40,868 bases of DNA from Bacteroidota bacterium. Lineage in GTDB: Bacteria; Bacteroidota; Bacteroidia; 2-12-FULL-35-15. Below the pieces are notes generated by a model that worked only from the letters and a program-made list of their open reading frames with translations, made no database searches and was not told the origin of the DNA. Positions 1 through 7,883 of the stretch are shown here, in pieces. Positions within the stretch are counted from its first letter, which is position 1, and each line of letters begins with the position of its first letter. The position numbers and the translations under genes were made by a program. The stretch covers positions 1 through 40,868 of the forward strand of contig SXIH01000057.1 in assembly GCA_005772895.1 (NCBI GenBank), in the 5' to 3' direction.

Positions 1-285
1 AAAATGCAATCCAACAGCAGGATGAAGAATAGAATTTAATTTTTCTAATTGTTCTTTATTATTAAAAACAATTCCTGCTAATTTTTTTCTATCAATAAAT
101 CCTGCATCATTTAATATTGAATCTCCAAAAATGCCAACAACTTGTTTCTTCACTTCTTTATCCTCATCCAACAACTTTTTAGATTCTTCGTCCGCATAAT
201 AAACAGGAATACCAAGCAATTCAAACAATCTGCAAACAGTTGTTTTGCCACTTCCTATTCCTCCTGTTATTCCAAGCTTTAGCAT
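1..285 (-). CDS. coaE: Dephospho-CoA kinase, partial (C-terminus beyond window)
   Basis: CoaE phosphorylates dephospho-CoA at the 3'-hydroxyl of its ribose, the last step of coenzyme A synthesis, in the cytosol. Translating the minus strand from the ATG at 285 gives an open frame of 95 codons running off the window edge. It begins MLKLGITGGIGSGKTTVCR, with the P-loop GGIGSGKT at residues 8-15, followed by the YYADEESKKLL segment and IDRKKLAGIVF and LHP motifs typical of CoaE. The family is about 190-200 residues, so roughly half is missing. The start lies 4 bp downstream of the YbbR-like stop codon, so the two are co-transcribed. The call is secure despite truncation. Confidence 0.93.
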   Translation of the reverse strand, partial: MLKLGITGGIGSGKTTVCRLFELLGIPVYYADEESKKLLDEDKEVKKQVVGIFGDSILNDAGFIDRKKLAGIVFNNKEQLEKLNSILHPAVGLHF

Positions 286-289
286 GACG

Positions 290-1279
290 TTATTTTCGGA
301 TAATATATTCAACTCTTTCGTTGCTCAATTTTACTGAGCGGACATTTTCAGGAAATTTTACAATCTGAACTTTTAATTTATTACTTCCCTGTTCTATTTT
401 TGAATAATCGACCGCAATTTTAAAATCTGAAGGATTGATCTTTCCATAGTCATTATATGCAACTTGATATTTTACAGCAATTTTATCAGGAAATGTTTTT
501 AAATTCAATCCGTTCGGCAAATTTTCAACTTCAACCGGTAACTCAACGATAGCTTCAGTAAATTTTGTGATATTCACTTTCACCTTTACTGAATTTTGTG
601 AAAACTCAACTTGTTTCATAGTTGAAGATTTCACTAGCTTCAAATCCATCAAAACAGTTTTATCTACTTTTTTCAAATTTGTTACTACAGATTCAACAAA
701 AGATATTGTAGTTAAAACCTCTTTTGTTCCCATTATTTCAATTGTTTTAGGCTCAATCTGAACACTATCTGTTTGCTGGAATTGTTCTGCGAATTCGATG
801 TTCAAGTTTACTTTTACAGGAACAGTTTTACTTGTTTTTTTGTTGTAATTAATAAAAACAGTATCCGGTTTTATATGAACTACTTTAATAGCAGAACTAA
901 ACTGACTGGTGACTTTATCGAGGTGATTATTACAATTAATGTAGAAATTGTTTTTTATCGAAGTGGATTTCGCATCCTTAATATCAAGCATAATAGTTTC
1001 TCTGTGTTGCTTCATTTTATATATGAGCAAGTTAAAACCGGATGATCTAATCTCGATATCAATAATTTCAGGTAATTGATTGACAATTAGTTTATCTGCA
1101 GGGAGATTGGTGTATTTAACAGGAAAGTTAACAGATATAGTATATTCCTTTGAAAGAGATACTAAAAGCCATATAAAAATTGAAATCAATAAACAAAAAA
1201 CAAATGTAACCGCTCGTCTGTTACTTCGAGCTGCATCCTTAGGATTTGACTTTCTATTTTTAAAAAATATTGATTTCAA
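290..1279 (-). CDS. YbbR-like domain protein, single membrane anchor
   Basis: This 329-residue protein has a short basic N-terminus, one transmembrane segment at about residues 23-43, and an extracytoplasmic region of YbbR-like repeats with recurring VKVNLNIEF and VELPVEVENLP type strands. In Firmicutes the related CdaR regulates the c-di-AMP cyclase CdaA. No cyclase gene lies next to it here, so that role cannot be transferred. It sits between yajC and coaE, an arrangement common in Bacteroidota, and is probably in one operon with them. The family call is good; the biochemical role is unknown. Confidence 0.8.
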   Translation of the reverse strand: MKSIFFKNRKSNPKDAARSNRRAVTFVFCLLISIFIWLLVSLSKEYTISVNFPVKYTNLPADKLIVNQLPEIIDIEIRSSGFNLLIYKMKQHRETIMLDIKDAKSTSIKNNFYINCNNHLDKVTSQFSSAIKVVHIKPDTVFINYNKKTSKTVPVKVNLNIEFAEQFQQTDSVQIEPKTIEIMGTKEVLTTISFVESVVTNLKKVDKTVLMDLKLVKSSTMKQVEFSQNSVKVKVNITKFTEAIVELPVEVENLPNGLNLKTFPDKIAVKYQVAYNDYGKINPSDFKIAVDYSKIEQGSNKLKVQIVKFPENVRSVKLSNERVEYIIRK

Positions 1280-1300
1280 TTTTAAGGCTATTCATATGAC

Positions 1301-1316
1301 CCCGATAGCAATCGGG
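1301..1316. repeat. CCCGATAGCAATCGGG palindrome (variant)
   Basis: One base different from the CCCGATAGCTATCGGG core. It fills the 44-bp gap between yajC and the YbbR-like gene. Confidence 0.8.
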
Positions 1317-1323
1317 ACGAAAA

Positions 1324-1605
1324 TTATTTTTGTTCAGCTCCAATTAAAGTTGAAGCATCCATTGAAATGGCATTTTTTTCGATTTTTAATTTTACTCCTC
1401 CTTCAACAGTAATCATAAATGTTGTTTCGCCAACATCAGCTATTTTACCGTGAATTCCACCAATAGTAACAATCTTATCGCCTACCTTAATGTTTTCACG
1501 GAATTTCTTTTGTTCTTTAGTTTTTTTCAACTGAGGACGAATCATGAAAAAATAAAACACAACGATAATTAATACTAACGGAAGAAACTGACCTATTTGA
1601 CCCAT
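1324..1605 (-). CDS. yajC: Preprotein translocase subunit YajC
   Basis: YajC is a small inner-membrane accessory of the SecDF-YajC complex, which assists protein export through SecYEG. The 93-residue product has an N-terminal membrane segment at about residues 7-22, the diagnostic [19 protein letters not shown] stretch right after it, and a cytosolic domain with [15 protein letters not shown]. Length and motif order match the family. It is preceded by a 124-bp low-complexity spacer after the DUF1573 gene and followed by the YbbR-like gene 44 bp downstream. secD/secF are not in the window. Confidence 0.93.
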   Translation of the reverse strand: MGQIGQFLPLVLIIVVFYFFMIRPQLKKTKEQKKFRENIKVGDKIVTIGGIHGKIADVGETTFMITVEGGVKLKIEKNAISMDASTLIGAEQK

Positions 1606-1729
1606 AATTGTTTGTTTTTATTATTTATTAAATTGTTTACTTTTTACTTCTTATTTTTTGTCTATTGTCGACTGCTCTAATTGTCTACTTTTTTACTTCC
1701 GAAATCTAACTTCCGACTTCGAACTTCAA
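1606..1729. repeat. Low-complexity spacer of related short words
   Basis: On the minus strand the words GAAGTTCGAAGTCGGAAGTT, TTTCGGAAGTAAAAAAGTAG, GTCGACAATAGACAAAAAAT and AAGAAGTAAAAAGTAAAC follow one another. No gene or hairpin of note. It separates the DUF1573 gene from yajC in one operon. Confidence 0.5.
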
Positions 1730-2200
1730 TTAATCCTCCTCTGGAACATCTACCGTTGCCATAATCGTCAATACCTTAGTGCTTGGTGTACAATTGGTAG
1801 TAAGTGTAATTGTTTTTTGAACCAAACCCGATTTTCCTGCACTATCAAATGTCACATCAATTTTTCCTTGTTCTCCCGGTTTGATGGCACCTTTTGGATA
1901 TTCAGGAATTGTACATCCACAGCTACCTAATGCATTGGAAATAACTAAATCCGAACCGCCATTATTTTTAAACAAAAAGGTAAAAGAAACTTTTTCTCCC
2001 TGAGTAATTTTTCCAAAATCATGCTTTTCTTCCTCAAAAGCAATGTTGGGTGCCGAACCTGGTGCCGCTTGTTTTCCTGAAGCCGTAGCAGGAACATTTA
2101 TCACATCCGATGAAATGGTTCTGTCGCCATCCTTTGGATCTTGTCCGCATGAAATCATCAATATGGATGATATTAATGCTAAAAATAATTTTGTCTTCAT
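1730..2200 (-). CDS. DUF1573 domain lipoprotein
   Basis: This 156-residue secreted lipoprotein has a signal peptide ending in a lipobox (LMISC, Cys18). A single DUF1573 domain follows at about residues 52-156. It contains the typical EEKHDFGKITQGEKVSF, a GSCGC cysteine pair and a YPKGAIKPGEQGKIDVTF segment. DUF1573 folds as an Ig-like (ASH/MSP-type) beta domain, and its function is not established. The next residues after Cys18 are GQDPKD, so localisation to either membrane is possible. It lies between nusB and yajC, the usual Bacteroidota neighbourhood. Confidence 0.85.
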   Translation of the reverse strand: MKTKLFLALISSILMISCGQDPKDGDRTISSDVINVPATASGKQAAPGSAPNIAFEEEKHDFGKITQGEKVSFTFLFKNNGGSDLVISNALGSCGCTIPEYPKGAIKPGEQGKIDVTFDSAGKSGLVQKTITLTTNCTPSTKVLTIMATVDVPEED

Positions 2201-2253
2201 GATATATACTTAAAAACTAAATTTCACTTCTCGAGAGATTTCCACATTTCTCG

Positions 2254-2273
2254 CTCCCGATAGCTATCGGGAG
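2254..2273. repeat. CTCCCGATAGCTATCGGGAG palindrome
   Basis: A perfect 20-bp palindrome between nusB and the DUF1573 gene, within a leader of that gene. Confidence 0.85.
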
Positions 2274-2309
2274 ACGCTCCACAAACAACCAACAACTAAT
2301 AACCAGCAA

Positions 2310-3257
2310 CTATTCCATCAACCCTCTACCCATTTTATTCAACTTGCTTCCTGCTTTTAAATCAGCAACAATTTTATCTAAAATTCCATTAATAAATATT
2401 TTACTTTTTGGAGTGCTATACATTTTTGAAATTTCGATAAACTCATTTAAGGAAACTTTAACCGGTATGCTGGAAAAATGCAAAATCTCTGTAATGGCCA
2501 TTTTCATTAACAAAACATCCATTATAGCTATTCGTTCAACTTCCCAGTTTTTTGTTTTATCTCCAATCATTTTTTCTATCTCATCGTTACGAACTGCTGT
2601 TTCACGAAACAAATCTTTCACAAACTGCATATCTTCCTCTTTGTCTTTATACAAAGTCATTAAAGCTGCATCCTGATTCACATTTTCTTTTGTGCTTTCA
2701 ATCATCTTTACAATCATCGGATTCACAATATAGATATCATCACCCCAGTGCAAGTTTTTTTCTTCGTACAAATGATTCAACAATTCAAAATCTGCAATTG
2801 ACTCCCTCAACATTTCCAAAACAAAATCACGATGTGTGTTGAATGAATCATCCGAAACATTCATATATTTTTCAAATTCAGGAGATGCTTTAATGTTATT
2901 GAAAACTTTTTTTACTAATTCAAATTCATTATTCCAACTTATTCTGCGGTTATTAATTTCACGTTGAACATGAATGTTATCAGCAAGTTGATTAATGAAC
3001 TTATTTTCAATAAATTTTAAATTTGGGTTTAAATCTTGCTCGGTTGGAAGTCGTTTGGTTTTTGCTTCTTCCATTAATACTTTAGCAACGTGTTTTAATT
3101 CTATTAAAAAAGCTAATTGATAAATAAACAGATCATAGATTTTCTCTATCCCGGTAAATAAATCCTTTTCACTCTTCGCTAAATCTTTTGTATCAGATTG
3201 AAAAAATCCATACAAAGCCTGCATCACCTTAATTCTTAAATACCTTCTGTTTAACAT
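2310..3257 (-). CDS. nusB: Transcription antitermination factor NusB (long Bacteroidota form)
   Basis: NusB, with NusE (S10), binds boxA RNA and promotes antitermination and correct rRNA synthesis. The 315-residue protein is about twice the length of E. coli NusB. It starts MLNRRYLRIKVMQALYGFF, the usual N-terminal helix. The C-terminal third contains the NusB signature: WEVERIAIMDVLLMKMAI followed by VSLNEFIEISKMYSTPKS and FINGILDKI. The middle section is a long helical insertion seen in Bacteroidota homologues. It is probably the first gene of the nusB-DUF1573-yajC-ybbR-coaE block. A REP-like repeat separates it from the leucine dehydrogenase gene. Confidence 0.92.
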   Translation of the reverse strand: MLNRRYLRIKVMQALYGFFQSDTKDLAKSEKDLFTGIEKIYDLFIYQLAFLIELKHVAKVLMEEAKTKRLPTEQDLNPNLKFIENKFINQLADNIHVQREINNRRISWNNEFELVKKVFNNIKASPEFEKYMNVSDDSFNTHRDFVLEMLRESIADFELLNHLYEEKNLHWGDDIYIVNPMIVKMIESTKENVNQDAALMTLYKDKEEDMQFVKDLFRETAVRNDEIEKMIGDKTKNWEVERIAIMDVLLMKMAITEILHFSSIPVKVSLNEFIEISKMYSTPKSKIFINGILDKIVADLKAGSKLNKMGRGLME

Positions 3258-3270
3258 AACTACGAATTAC

Positions 3271-3295
3271 GTCCCTCGACTCCGCTCGGGATGAC
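3271..3295. repeat. REP-like GACTCCGCTC repeat (copy 1)
   Basis: GTCCCTCGACTCCGCTCGGG followed by ATGAC in the 45-bp gap between leucine dehydrogenase and nusB. Confidence 0.65.
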
Positions 3296-3302
3296 AATGA
3301 AC

Positions 3303-4409
3303 TTAAAATTTAACTTTAATCTTACCAATATCTTCCAATCTTTTTTCAGCTAAACGATTTGCTGCCATATAGGTTGGAATATTTTGCTCTTTTGATAATT
3401 TGAAAATATTTAAAGTGGTATCATAAATTTTTTCAGCATGTGCCATTGCTCTTTCACGGTTATATCCTTCTAATTCATAATACACATTTATAATTCCACC
3501 TGCATTCACAACAAAATCAGGAGCGTAAATAATCTTTTTTTCAATCACCATTTTACCGTGAACGTTCTCATCCGCTAATTGATTGTTTGCTGCACCACAA
3601 ATAATAGAACATTTTAATCGGTTCAAAGTATCAGTATTTACAGTTGCTCCCAAAGCACATGGAGCATAAATATCCATATCTAAATCGTACAATTTATTTC
3701 CATCTGTAATCACCTCAGCACCTGTTTCTTTCGAAATTGCTTTCAAACGCTCTTCATTAATATCAAAGATAGAAACCTTTGCACCTTCTTTCACCAAATG
3801 CTTTACTAGGTTTTCGCCTACATGACCAATTCCCTGAACAACTACTTTTTTTCCTGCCAGACTATCATTTCCCCATTTCTCTTTTGCAGATGCTTTCATA
3901 GAAAGATATACTCCATATGCAGTAACCGGAGAAGGATCGCCACTTCCACCCATATTTACAGGCAAACCGCTAACATAATCGGTTTCCATTTTGATGTACT
4001 CCATATCTTTTGTACTCACACCAACATCTTCTGCAGTAATGTATTTTCCTGATAGACTGTTTACAAACTTTCCAAATCTGCGCATCAAAGCTTCACTTTT
4101 CTGAGTTTTTGAATCGCCAATAATTACTGCTTTCCCACCACCTAAATTCAATCCTGCTACTGATGATTTATAAGTCATTCCTCGTGAAAGTCTCAACACA
4201 TCTGTCAATGCTTCCATTTCGTTATTGTACATCCACATACGCGTTCCACCTAAACTCGGACCTAAAACTGTGTTGTGAATGGCTATGATTGCTTTTAATC
4301 CTGTATCGTTATCGTTACAAAACACCACTTGCTCATGATTATTTAAGCCCATTTGAGCTATCACAGGGTTTTCTGCCAAATGTGATTTTTTTATATCCAG
4401 AACTTCCAT
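3303..4409 (-). CDS. Leucine dehydrogenase (Glu/Leu/Phe/Val dehydrogenase family)
   Basis: This NAD-dependent enzyme reversibly deaminates leucine and other branched-chain amino acids to 2-oxo acids and ammonia. The 368-residue product has GMTYK (Lys81) and LNLGGGKAVI (Lys93), which correspond to the substrate-binding and catalytic lysines of leucine dehydrogenase. It also has GSGDPSPVTAYGVY and a C-terminal Rossmann domain with VVVQGIGHVGENL. The length fits leucine dehydrogenase (about 365) better than hexameric glutamate dehydrogenase (about 450). A consensus promoter lies on the minus strand at 4503-4533. In Bacteroidota this enzyme feeds synthesis of iso-branched fatty acids, which is an inference here. 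Confidence 0.88.
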   Translation of the reverse strand: MEVLDIKKSHLAENPVIAQMGLNNHEQVVFCNDNDTGLKAIIAIHNTVLGPSLGGTRMWMYNNEMEALTDVLRLSRGMTYKSSVAGLNLGGGKAVIIGDSKTQKSEALMRRFGKFVNSLSGKYITAEDVGVSTKDMEYIKMETDYVSGLPVNMGGSGDPSPVTAYGVYLSMKASAKEKWGNDSLAGKKVVVQGIGHVGENLVKHLVKEGAKVSIFDINEERLKAISKETGAEVITDGNKLYDLDMDIYAPCALGATVNTDTLNRLKCSIICGAANNQLADENVHGKMVIEKKIIYAPDFVVNAGGIINVYYELEGYNRERAMAHAEKIYDTTLNIFKLSKEQNIPTYMAANRLAEKRLEDIGKIKVKF

Positions 4410-4458
4410 CTTACGTTTTTTGTTTATGTTTTTGTAGAATGTTCGTTATTTTTTTGAG

Positions 4459-4466
4459 TACTTTTG
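4459..4466 (+). promoter_or_regulatory. Putative -7 element of the ABC exporter gene
   Basis: TACTTTTG matches TAnnTTTG. The nearest upstream TTTG (4431-4434) is 24 nt away, so the -33 element is poor. If it is used, transcription starts downstream of the in-frame ATG at 4439 and supports the TTG start at 4586. Confidence 0.4.
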
Positions 4467-4502
4467 AACCGCTAAAAATACCGCCAGCTTTTTATTTGAC
4501 CG

Positions 4503-4533
4503 CAAAATTATATTTATTTTCCGAGTGGGCAAA
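4503..4533 (-). promoter_or_regulatory. Bacteroidota-type promoter of leucine dehydrogenase
   Basis: Read on the minus strand this is TTTG (4533-4530), 19 nt, then TAATTTTG (4510-4503), an exact match to TTTG-N19-TAnnTTTG. It gives a leader of roughly 85-90 nt before the ATG at 4409. It overlaps the region transcribed towards the ABC exporter. Confidence 0.7.
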
Positions 4534-4585
4534 AATAAACAGACAGAAGCGTACTTTTAACAGATTAAAGATACAAAGAATCAAA

Positions 4586-6349
4586 TTGGGCTCACTAAAA
4601 CATATCAATAAATATCTTTATAAGTACCGGTTACGACTGCTTTTAGGACTATTATTTGTTGTTGCCTCCAACTACTTTGCTGTAACAGCCGTTCCATACG
4701 TTAGATTAACTATTGATTATCTTGGAACTTCCGTTTCACAAGGAATTCCGGCTTCTGAAAGTTATCATCAATTACTGATTTATGGACTTTATACCCTGGG
4801 ATATGCCATTCTTAGTGGTTTTTTCCTGTTTTTGATGCGTCAAACAATTATTGTTATGTCGCGCCTGATTGAGTATGACTTAAAAAATGAAATGTATGAG
4901 CATTATCAAAAACTAGACACCGCATTTTACAAACGAAATAACACTGGCGATATGATGAATCGTATCAGCGAAGATGTTGGGAGAGTAAGAATGTATATTG
5001 GTCCGGCAATAATGTACATTTTTAATACTTTGTTTTTGTTTTTGTTTACTATTACCGAAATGGTAAATGTAAATTTCGAATTAACACTGTATGTATTGAT
5101 TCCATTGCCCATTTTGGCCATATCAATTTACTATGTAAGTAATACTATAAATAAAAAAAGCACAAAAGTACAAGAACAATTATCCGGAATAACTACTCAT
5201 ACACAAGAAGCATTTTCAGGAATACGAGTGCTAAAGGCTTACGGCCGAGAGGATAAATCCATTTCCGATTTTGAAAAACAAAGCAATTCATACAAAAATC
5301 TGACAATGGGATTGGTGAAAGTGGAAGCATTGTTTCAGCCTTTTATGATTTTATTGATTGGATTAAGTACGTTGTTTACCATTTATATTGGTGGAATGCA
5401 GGCCATAGATCATAAAATTTCTTATGGAAATATTGCCGAATTTATTGTTTATGTCAATCGTTTAACCTGGCCAATTGCATCATTAGGCTGGGTAACATCA
5501 CTGATTCAACGTGCAGCAGCTTCACAGACAAGAATCAACGAGTTTTTGCATACAAAACCTGAAATCACAAGCCAATTAGCTACTTCCGAAACGATTAACG
5601 GAGATATTGAGTTTAAAAATGTCAACTTTGTTTATCCTGATTCGGGAATAGTTGCTTTGAAAAATGTTTCCTTTAAAATTCCAAAAGGCAAAACCTTAGC
5701 CATTATTGGAAGAACAGGTTCAGGGAAATCCACCATTGCAAATCTTATGTGCAGGCTTTACGATGTAGATTCAGGTGAAATTTTAGTAGATAAAAACAAC
5801 ATTAAAAATATTCCGATTTCTGCATTGAGAAGCCAGATTGGTTACGCACCGCAAGAAGTCATTTTATTTTCCGATACAATTACACACAACATTGCTTTTA
5901 GTATTGATGAAGAAAATCAAAAAGCTGATGTAATTGTACAAGCAGCAAAGGATGCGGCTATTTATTCTAACATTATGAGTTTCAAAGATCAATTTGAAAC
6001 CATTGTTGGGGAAAGAGGAATTACTTTGTCGGGCGGACAAAAACAAAGAATTTCCATTGCACGTGCAATTATAAAAAAACCTCAGATAATGATTTTTGAT
6101 GACTGTCTTTCAGCTGTTGATACTGAAACAGAGGAAGAAATCTTAGGAAACCTAAAAAAGGTAATGGCCGATAAAACCAGCCTGATAATTAGTCACCGCA
6201 TTTCCACAGTTAAAAACTCCGATAACATTATTGTGATAGATAAAGGAGAAGTAATAGAATCGGGAAATCACCAACAACTGATTGAAAAACAAGGCACTTA
6301 CTTCGAATTGCACAAGATGCAGTTATTGGAAGAGGAAAAAACTGCCTGA
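4586..6349 (+). CDS. ABC exporter half-transporter (MdlA-like multidrug/lipid family)
   Basis: This is an inner-membrane ABC exporter with a transmembrane domain (about residues 15-310) fused to a nucleotide-binding domain (about 345-587). Visible motifs are Walker A GRTGSGKST (375-383), Q-loop YAPQEVILF, signature LSGGQ (481-485) and Walker B MIFDD followed by CLSAVD. The residue after the Walker B Asp is Asp506 rather than the usual catalytic Glu, as in MdlA-type subunits. The frame is open upstream to 4289, inside the leucine dehydrogenase gene. I chose TTG 4586 because it gives 587 residues, the normal length, starting LGSLKHINKYLYKYR, and because no in-frame ATG lies between the probable promoter and this codon. 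ATG 4439 is the alternative. The substrate is unknown. Confidence 0.85.
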   Translation: MGSLKHINKYLYKYRLRLLLGLLFVVASNYFAVTAVPYVRLTIDYLGTSVSQGIPASESYHQLLIYGLYTLGYAILSGFFLFLMRQTIIVMSRLIEYDLKNEMYEHYQKLDTAFYKRNNTGDMMNRISEDVGRVRMYIGPAIMYIFNTLFLFLFTITEMVNVNFELTLYVLIPLPILAISIYYVSNTINKKSTKVQEQLSGITTHTQEAFSGIRVLKAYGREDKSISDFEKQSNSYKNLTMGLVKVEALFQPFMILLIGLSTLFTIYIGGMQAIDHKISYGNIAEFIVYVNRLTWPIASLGWVTSLIQRAAASQTRINEFLHTKPEITSQLATSETINGDIEFKNVNFVYPDSGIVALKNVSFKIPKGKTLAIIGRTGSGKSTIANLMCRLYDVDSGEILVDKNNIKNIPISALRSQIGYAPQEVILFSDTITHNIAFSIDEENQKADVIVQAAKDAAIYSNIMSFKDQFETIVGERGITLSGGQKQRISIARAIIKKPQIMIFDDCLSAVDTETEEEILGNLKKVMADKTSLIISHRISTVKNSDNIIVIDKGEVIESGNHQQLIEKQGTYFELHKMQLLEEEKTA

Positions 6350-6492
6350 ACATTCCATTTAGTCTTTATCCAATAGAATTTTCGCTATTAACAAGCTATC
6401 AAAAGTTATTAACAAGGCTTGTTTTAGCAAGTTTTTTTGTAAACATTTGTCAGAATCTAATTTAAAAACGAACAAACAACACATTAGCAAAG

Positions 6493-6867
6493 ATGGAAGA
6501 AGGATTTGACAAAAACGGAATGGACAGAGAAGAAATTTTCTCGAAATCTGTTAGAGCAGGTAAAAGAACATATTTTTTTGATGTTAAAAGCACAAAAGGA
6601 AATGATTACTATTTGACAATTACAGAAAGCAAGAAGCGCTTTGGTGATGACGGTAAATTCTTTTATGAAAAACATAAATTGTTTTTATACAAAGAAGATT
6701 TTGAAAAATTTGCAGAAGGATTGAATGAAGCAGTAGCACATATCAAATCTATTTCTCCTGCAATTGAACCTCGTCCGGAATATGTTCCAAGTGAACATCA
6801 TAAAACGGAAACTCCTAAAACTGATACTAGTTTTACGGATGTGAATTTCGAGGATTTAGATAAGTAA
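6493..6867 (+). CDS. PUR-alpha-like DNA/RNA-binding protein (DUF3276)
   Basis: This small cytosolic protein of 124 residues is of the bacterial PUR family, which in Borrelia and Bacteroidota forms dimers that bind single- and double-stranded nucleic acid. The core, residues 12-80, reads EEIFSKSVRAGKRTYFFDVK, then NDYYLTITESKKRF and FYEKHKLFLYKEDFEKF. This is the characteristic beta-beta-beta-beta-alpha PUR repeat. The C-terminal 30 residues are acidic and Pro/Thr-rich, probably disordered. A strong terminator follows immediately, so it is probably monocistronic. Confidence 0.88.
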   Translation: MEEGFDKNGMDREEIFSKSVRAGKRTYFFDVKSTKGNDYYLTITESKKRFGDDGKFFYEKHKLFLYKEDFEKFAEGLNEAVAHIKSISPAIEPRPEYVPSEHHKTETPKTDTSFTDVNFEDLDK

Positions 6868-6887
6868 ACAATAAAATTGTCACTATA

Positions 6888-6927
6888 AAATCCCTGTTCT
6901 GTTTTATAACGGACAGGGATTTTTTTA
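6888..6927 (+). terminator. Intrinsic terminator of the PUR-like gene
   Basis: AATCCCTGT and ACAGGGATT arms flank a short loop, followed by a run of T at 6920-6927. It lies 20 bp after the stop at 6867. Confidence 0.85.
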
Positions 6928-6949
6928 TTAGACGTTATAAATTTCACAC

Positions 6950-7195
6950 ATGAACACAAACGACTGGATAGGATTTATAGGAGTAAGTATTTTACTGATT
7001 GCTTTCTTTTTAAATCTCTCGAACAAACTTCACAAAGACTCCTACACTTATATCCTGATGAATATTTTCGGAGCTGGAATAGCTTGTTTAGCTTCTGTAT
7101 TAATCAATTATATTCCTTTTGTGATATTGGAAGCTTGCTGGACAATTGTTTCCTTAATTGCCTTAATTGGGTTTATGAGAAAGAAATCCGCATAA
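6950..7195 (+). CDS. Small three-helix membrane protein (CBU_0592-like)
   Basis: This 81-residue integral membrane protein has hydrophobic segments at about residues 7-24, 33-52 and 54-74. It starts MNTNDWIGFIGVSILLIAFFLN and carries the LHKDSYTYILMNIFGAG segment and an LEACWTIVSL third helix typical of the CBU_0592-like domain family. The function is unknown. A near-consensus -7 box (TAAATTTC, 6938-6945) ends only 4 nt before the ATG. The stop codon is one base from the stop of the convergent gene at 7197. Confidence 0.75.
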   Translation: MNTNDWIGFIGVSILLIAFFLNLSNKLHKDSYTYILMNIFGAGIACLASVLINYIPFVILEACWTIVSLIALIGFMRKKSA

Positions 7196-7196
7196 T

Positions 7197-7796
7197 CTAA
7201 GTACCCTTCCTTGAAGGAAACATCTTACGGATAACAGAAAAACCACTTCCGGTATTTTCAGTAAACACACCTTGACTGGAATTTTTAATTTCTTCTATAG
7301 AATAAAATGCGGTTGGATTATGTTTCCGGATTAACCCAATAACCTCTTTTACATTTTTACGTTTGATAATGGTAAAAATCATTTTCACAGGACCAAAAGC
7401 TCCTTGTGCATCTACAACTGTAATTCCGTGATTTTCTTTTTTTAATGCATTCAACAAATCGCCACAATCCTGATTGGTAATAATTCGGATAACTTGTAAG
7501 CCCAATGCTAATTTTTCTTCAATCCATAATCCAACATAGGTACCCGTTGCAAATCCACCCGCCCACGCCAAATAACATGCCCAGTTATTTAAATTTTTCA
7601 TTACTTGTGCTACTACAATAATCCAAATCAACACTTCAAAAAAACCGAGCAATGGAACAATTTTTTTAAATCCTTTAGAAATAAAAACGTGACGGATAGT
7701 TCCTAAACTCACATCACAAATACGCGAAAAGAAAATAATTAAGGGAAGAATAATCCAAGCATGGTAATCGAAATTTCCTAAGGCATCAAAAAACAT
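7197..7796 (-). CDS. DUF5698/DUF2179 membrane protein (UPF0316-like)
   Basis: This 199-residue membrane protein has an N-terminal hydrophobic domain with about three helices (residues 15-110), including SRICDVSLGTIRHVFISKG, a signature of the UPF0316/DUF5698 family. The C-terminal soluble domain (about 115-195) has the GITVVDAQGAFGPVKMIFTI ferredoxin-like pattern of DUF2179. The PII-like DUF2179 fold suggests ligand sensing, but no ligand is known. A -7 candidate TATTTTTG lies on the minus strand at 7827-7820. Confidence 0.78.
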   Translation of the reverse strand: MFFDALGNFDYHAWIILPLIIFFSRICDVSLGTIRHVFISKGFKKIVPLLGFFEVLIWIIVVAQVMKNLNNWACYLAWAGGFATGTYVGLWIEEKLALGLQVIRIITNQDCGDLLNALKKENHGITVVDAQGAFGPVKMIFTIIKRKNVKEVIGLIRKHNPTAFYSIEEIKNSSQGVFTENTGSGFSVIRKMFPSRKGT

Positions 7797-7831
7797 TGTT
7801 TCTTATATAAAGTACAAAACAAAAATACGGG

Positions 7832-7862
7832 CAAAAAAAATCCCCTGCCGGAGCAGAGGATT
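7832..7862 (-). terminator. Intrinsic terminator of the T9SS BNR-repeat gene
   Basis: On the minus strand the arms AATCCTCTGC and GCAGGGGATT (7862-7839) enclose a TCCG loop and are followed by a run of eight T. It lies 21 bp past the stop at 7884 and just upstream of the next gene's promoter. Confidence 0.85.
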
Positions 7863-7883
7863 TATTAACTAACAATCAAATGT

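Noticed and set aside
4289..4585. N-terminal extension of the ABC exporter frame by 99 codons
   Set aside because: It overlaps the leucine dehydrogenase gene, begins with TTG, has no transporter-like sequence and lies partly upstream of the likely promoter.
6410..6440. Terminator after the ABC exporter
   Set aside because: The stem GCTTG/CAAGT is only about five pairs with a wobble, too weak to call despite the T-run.
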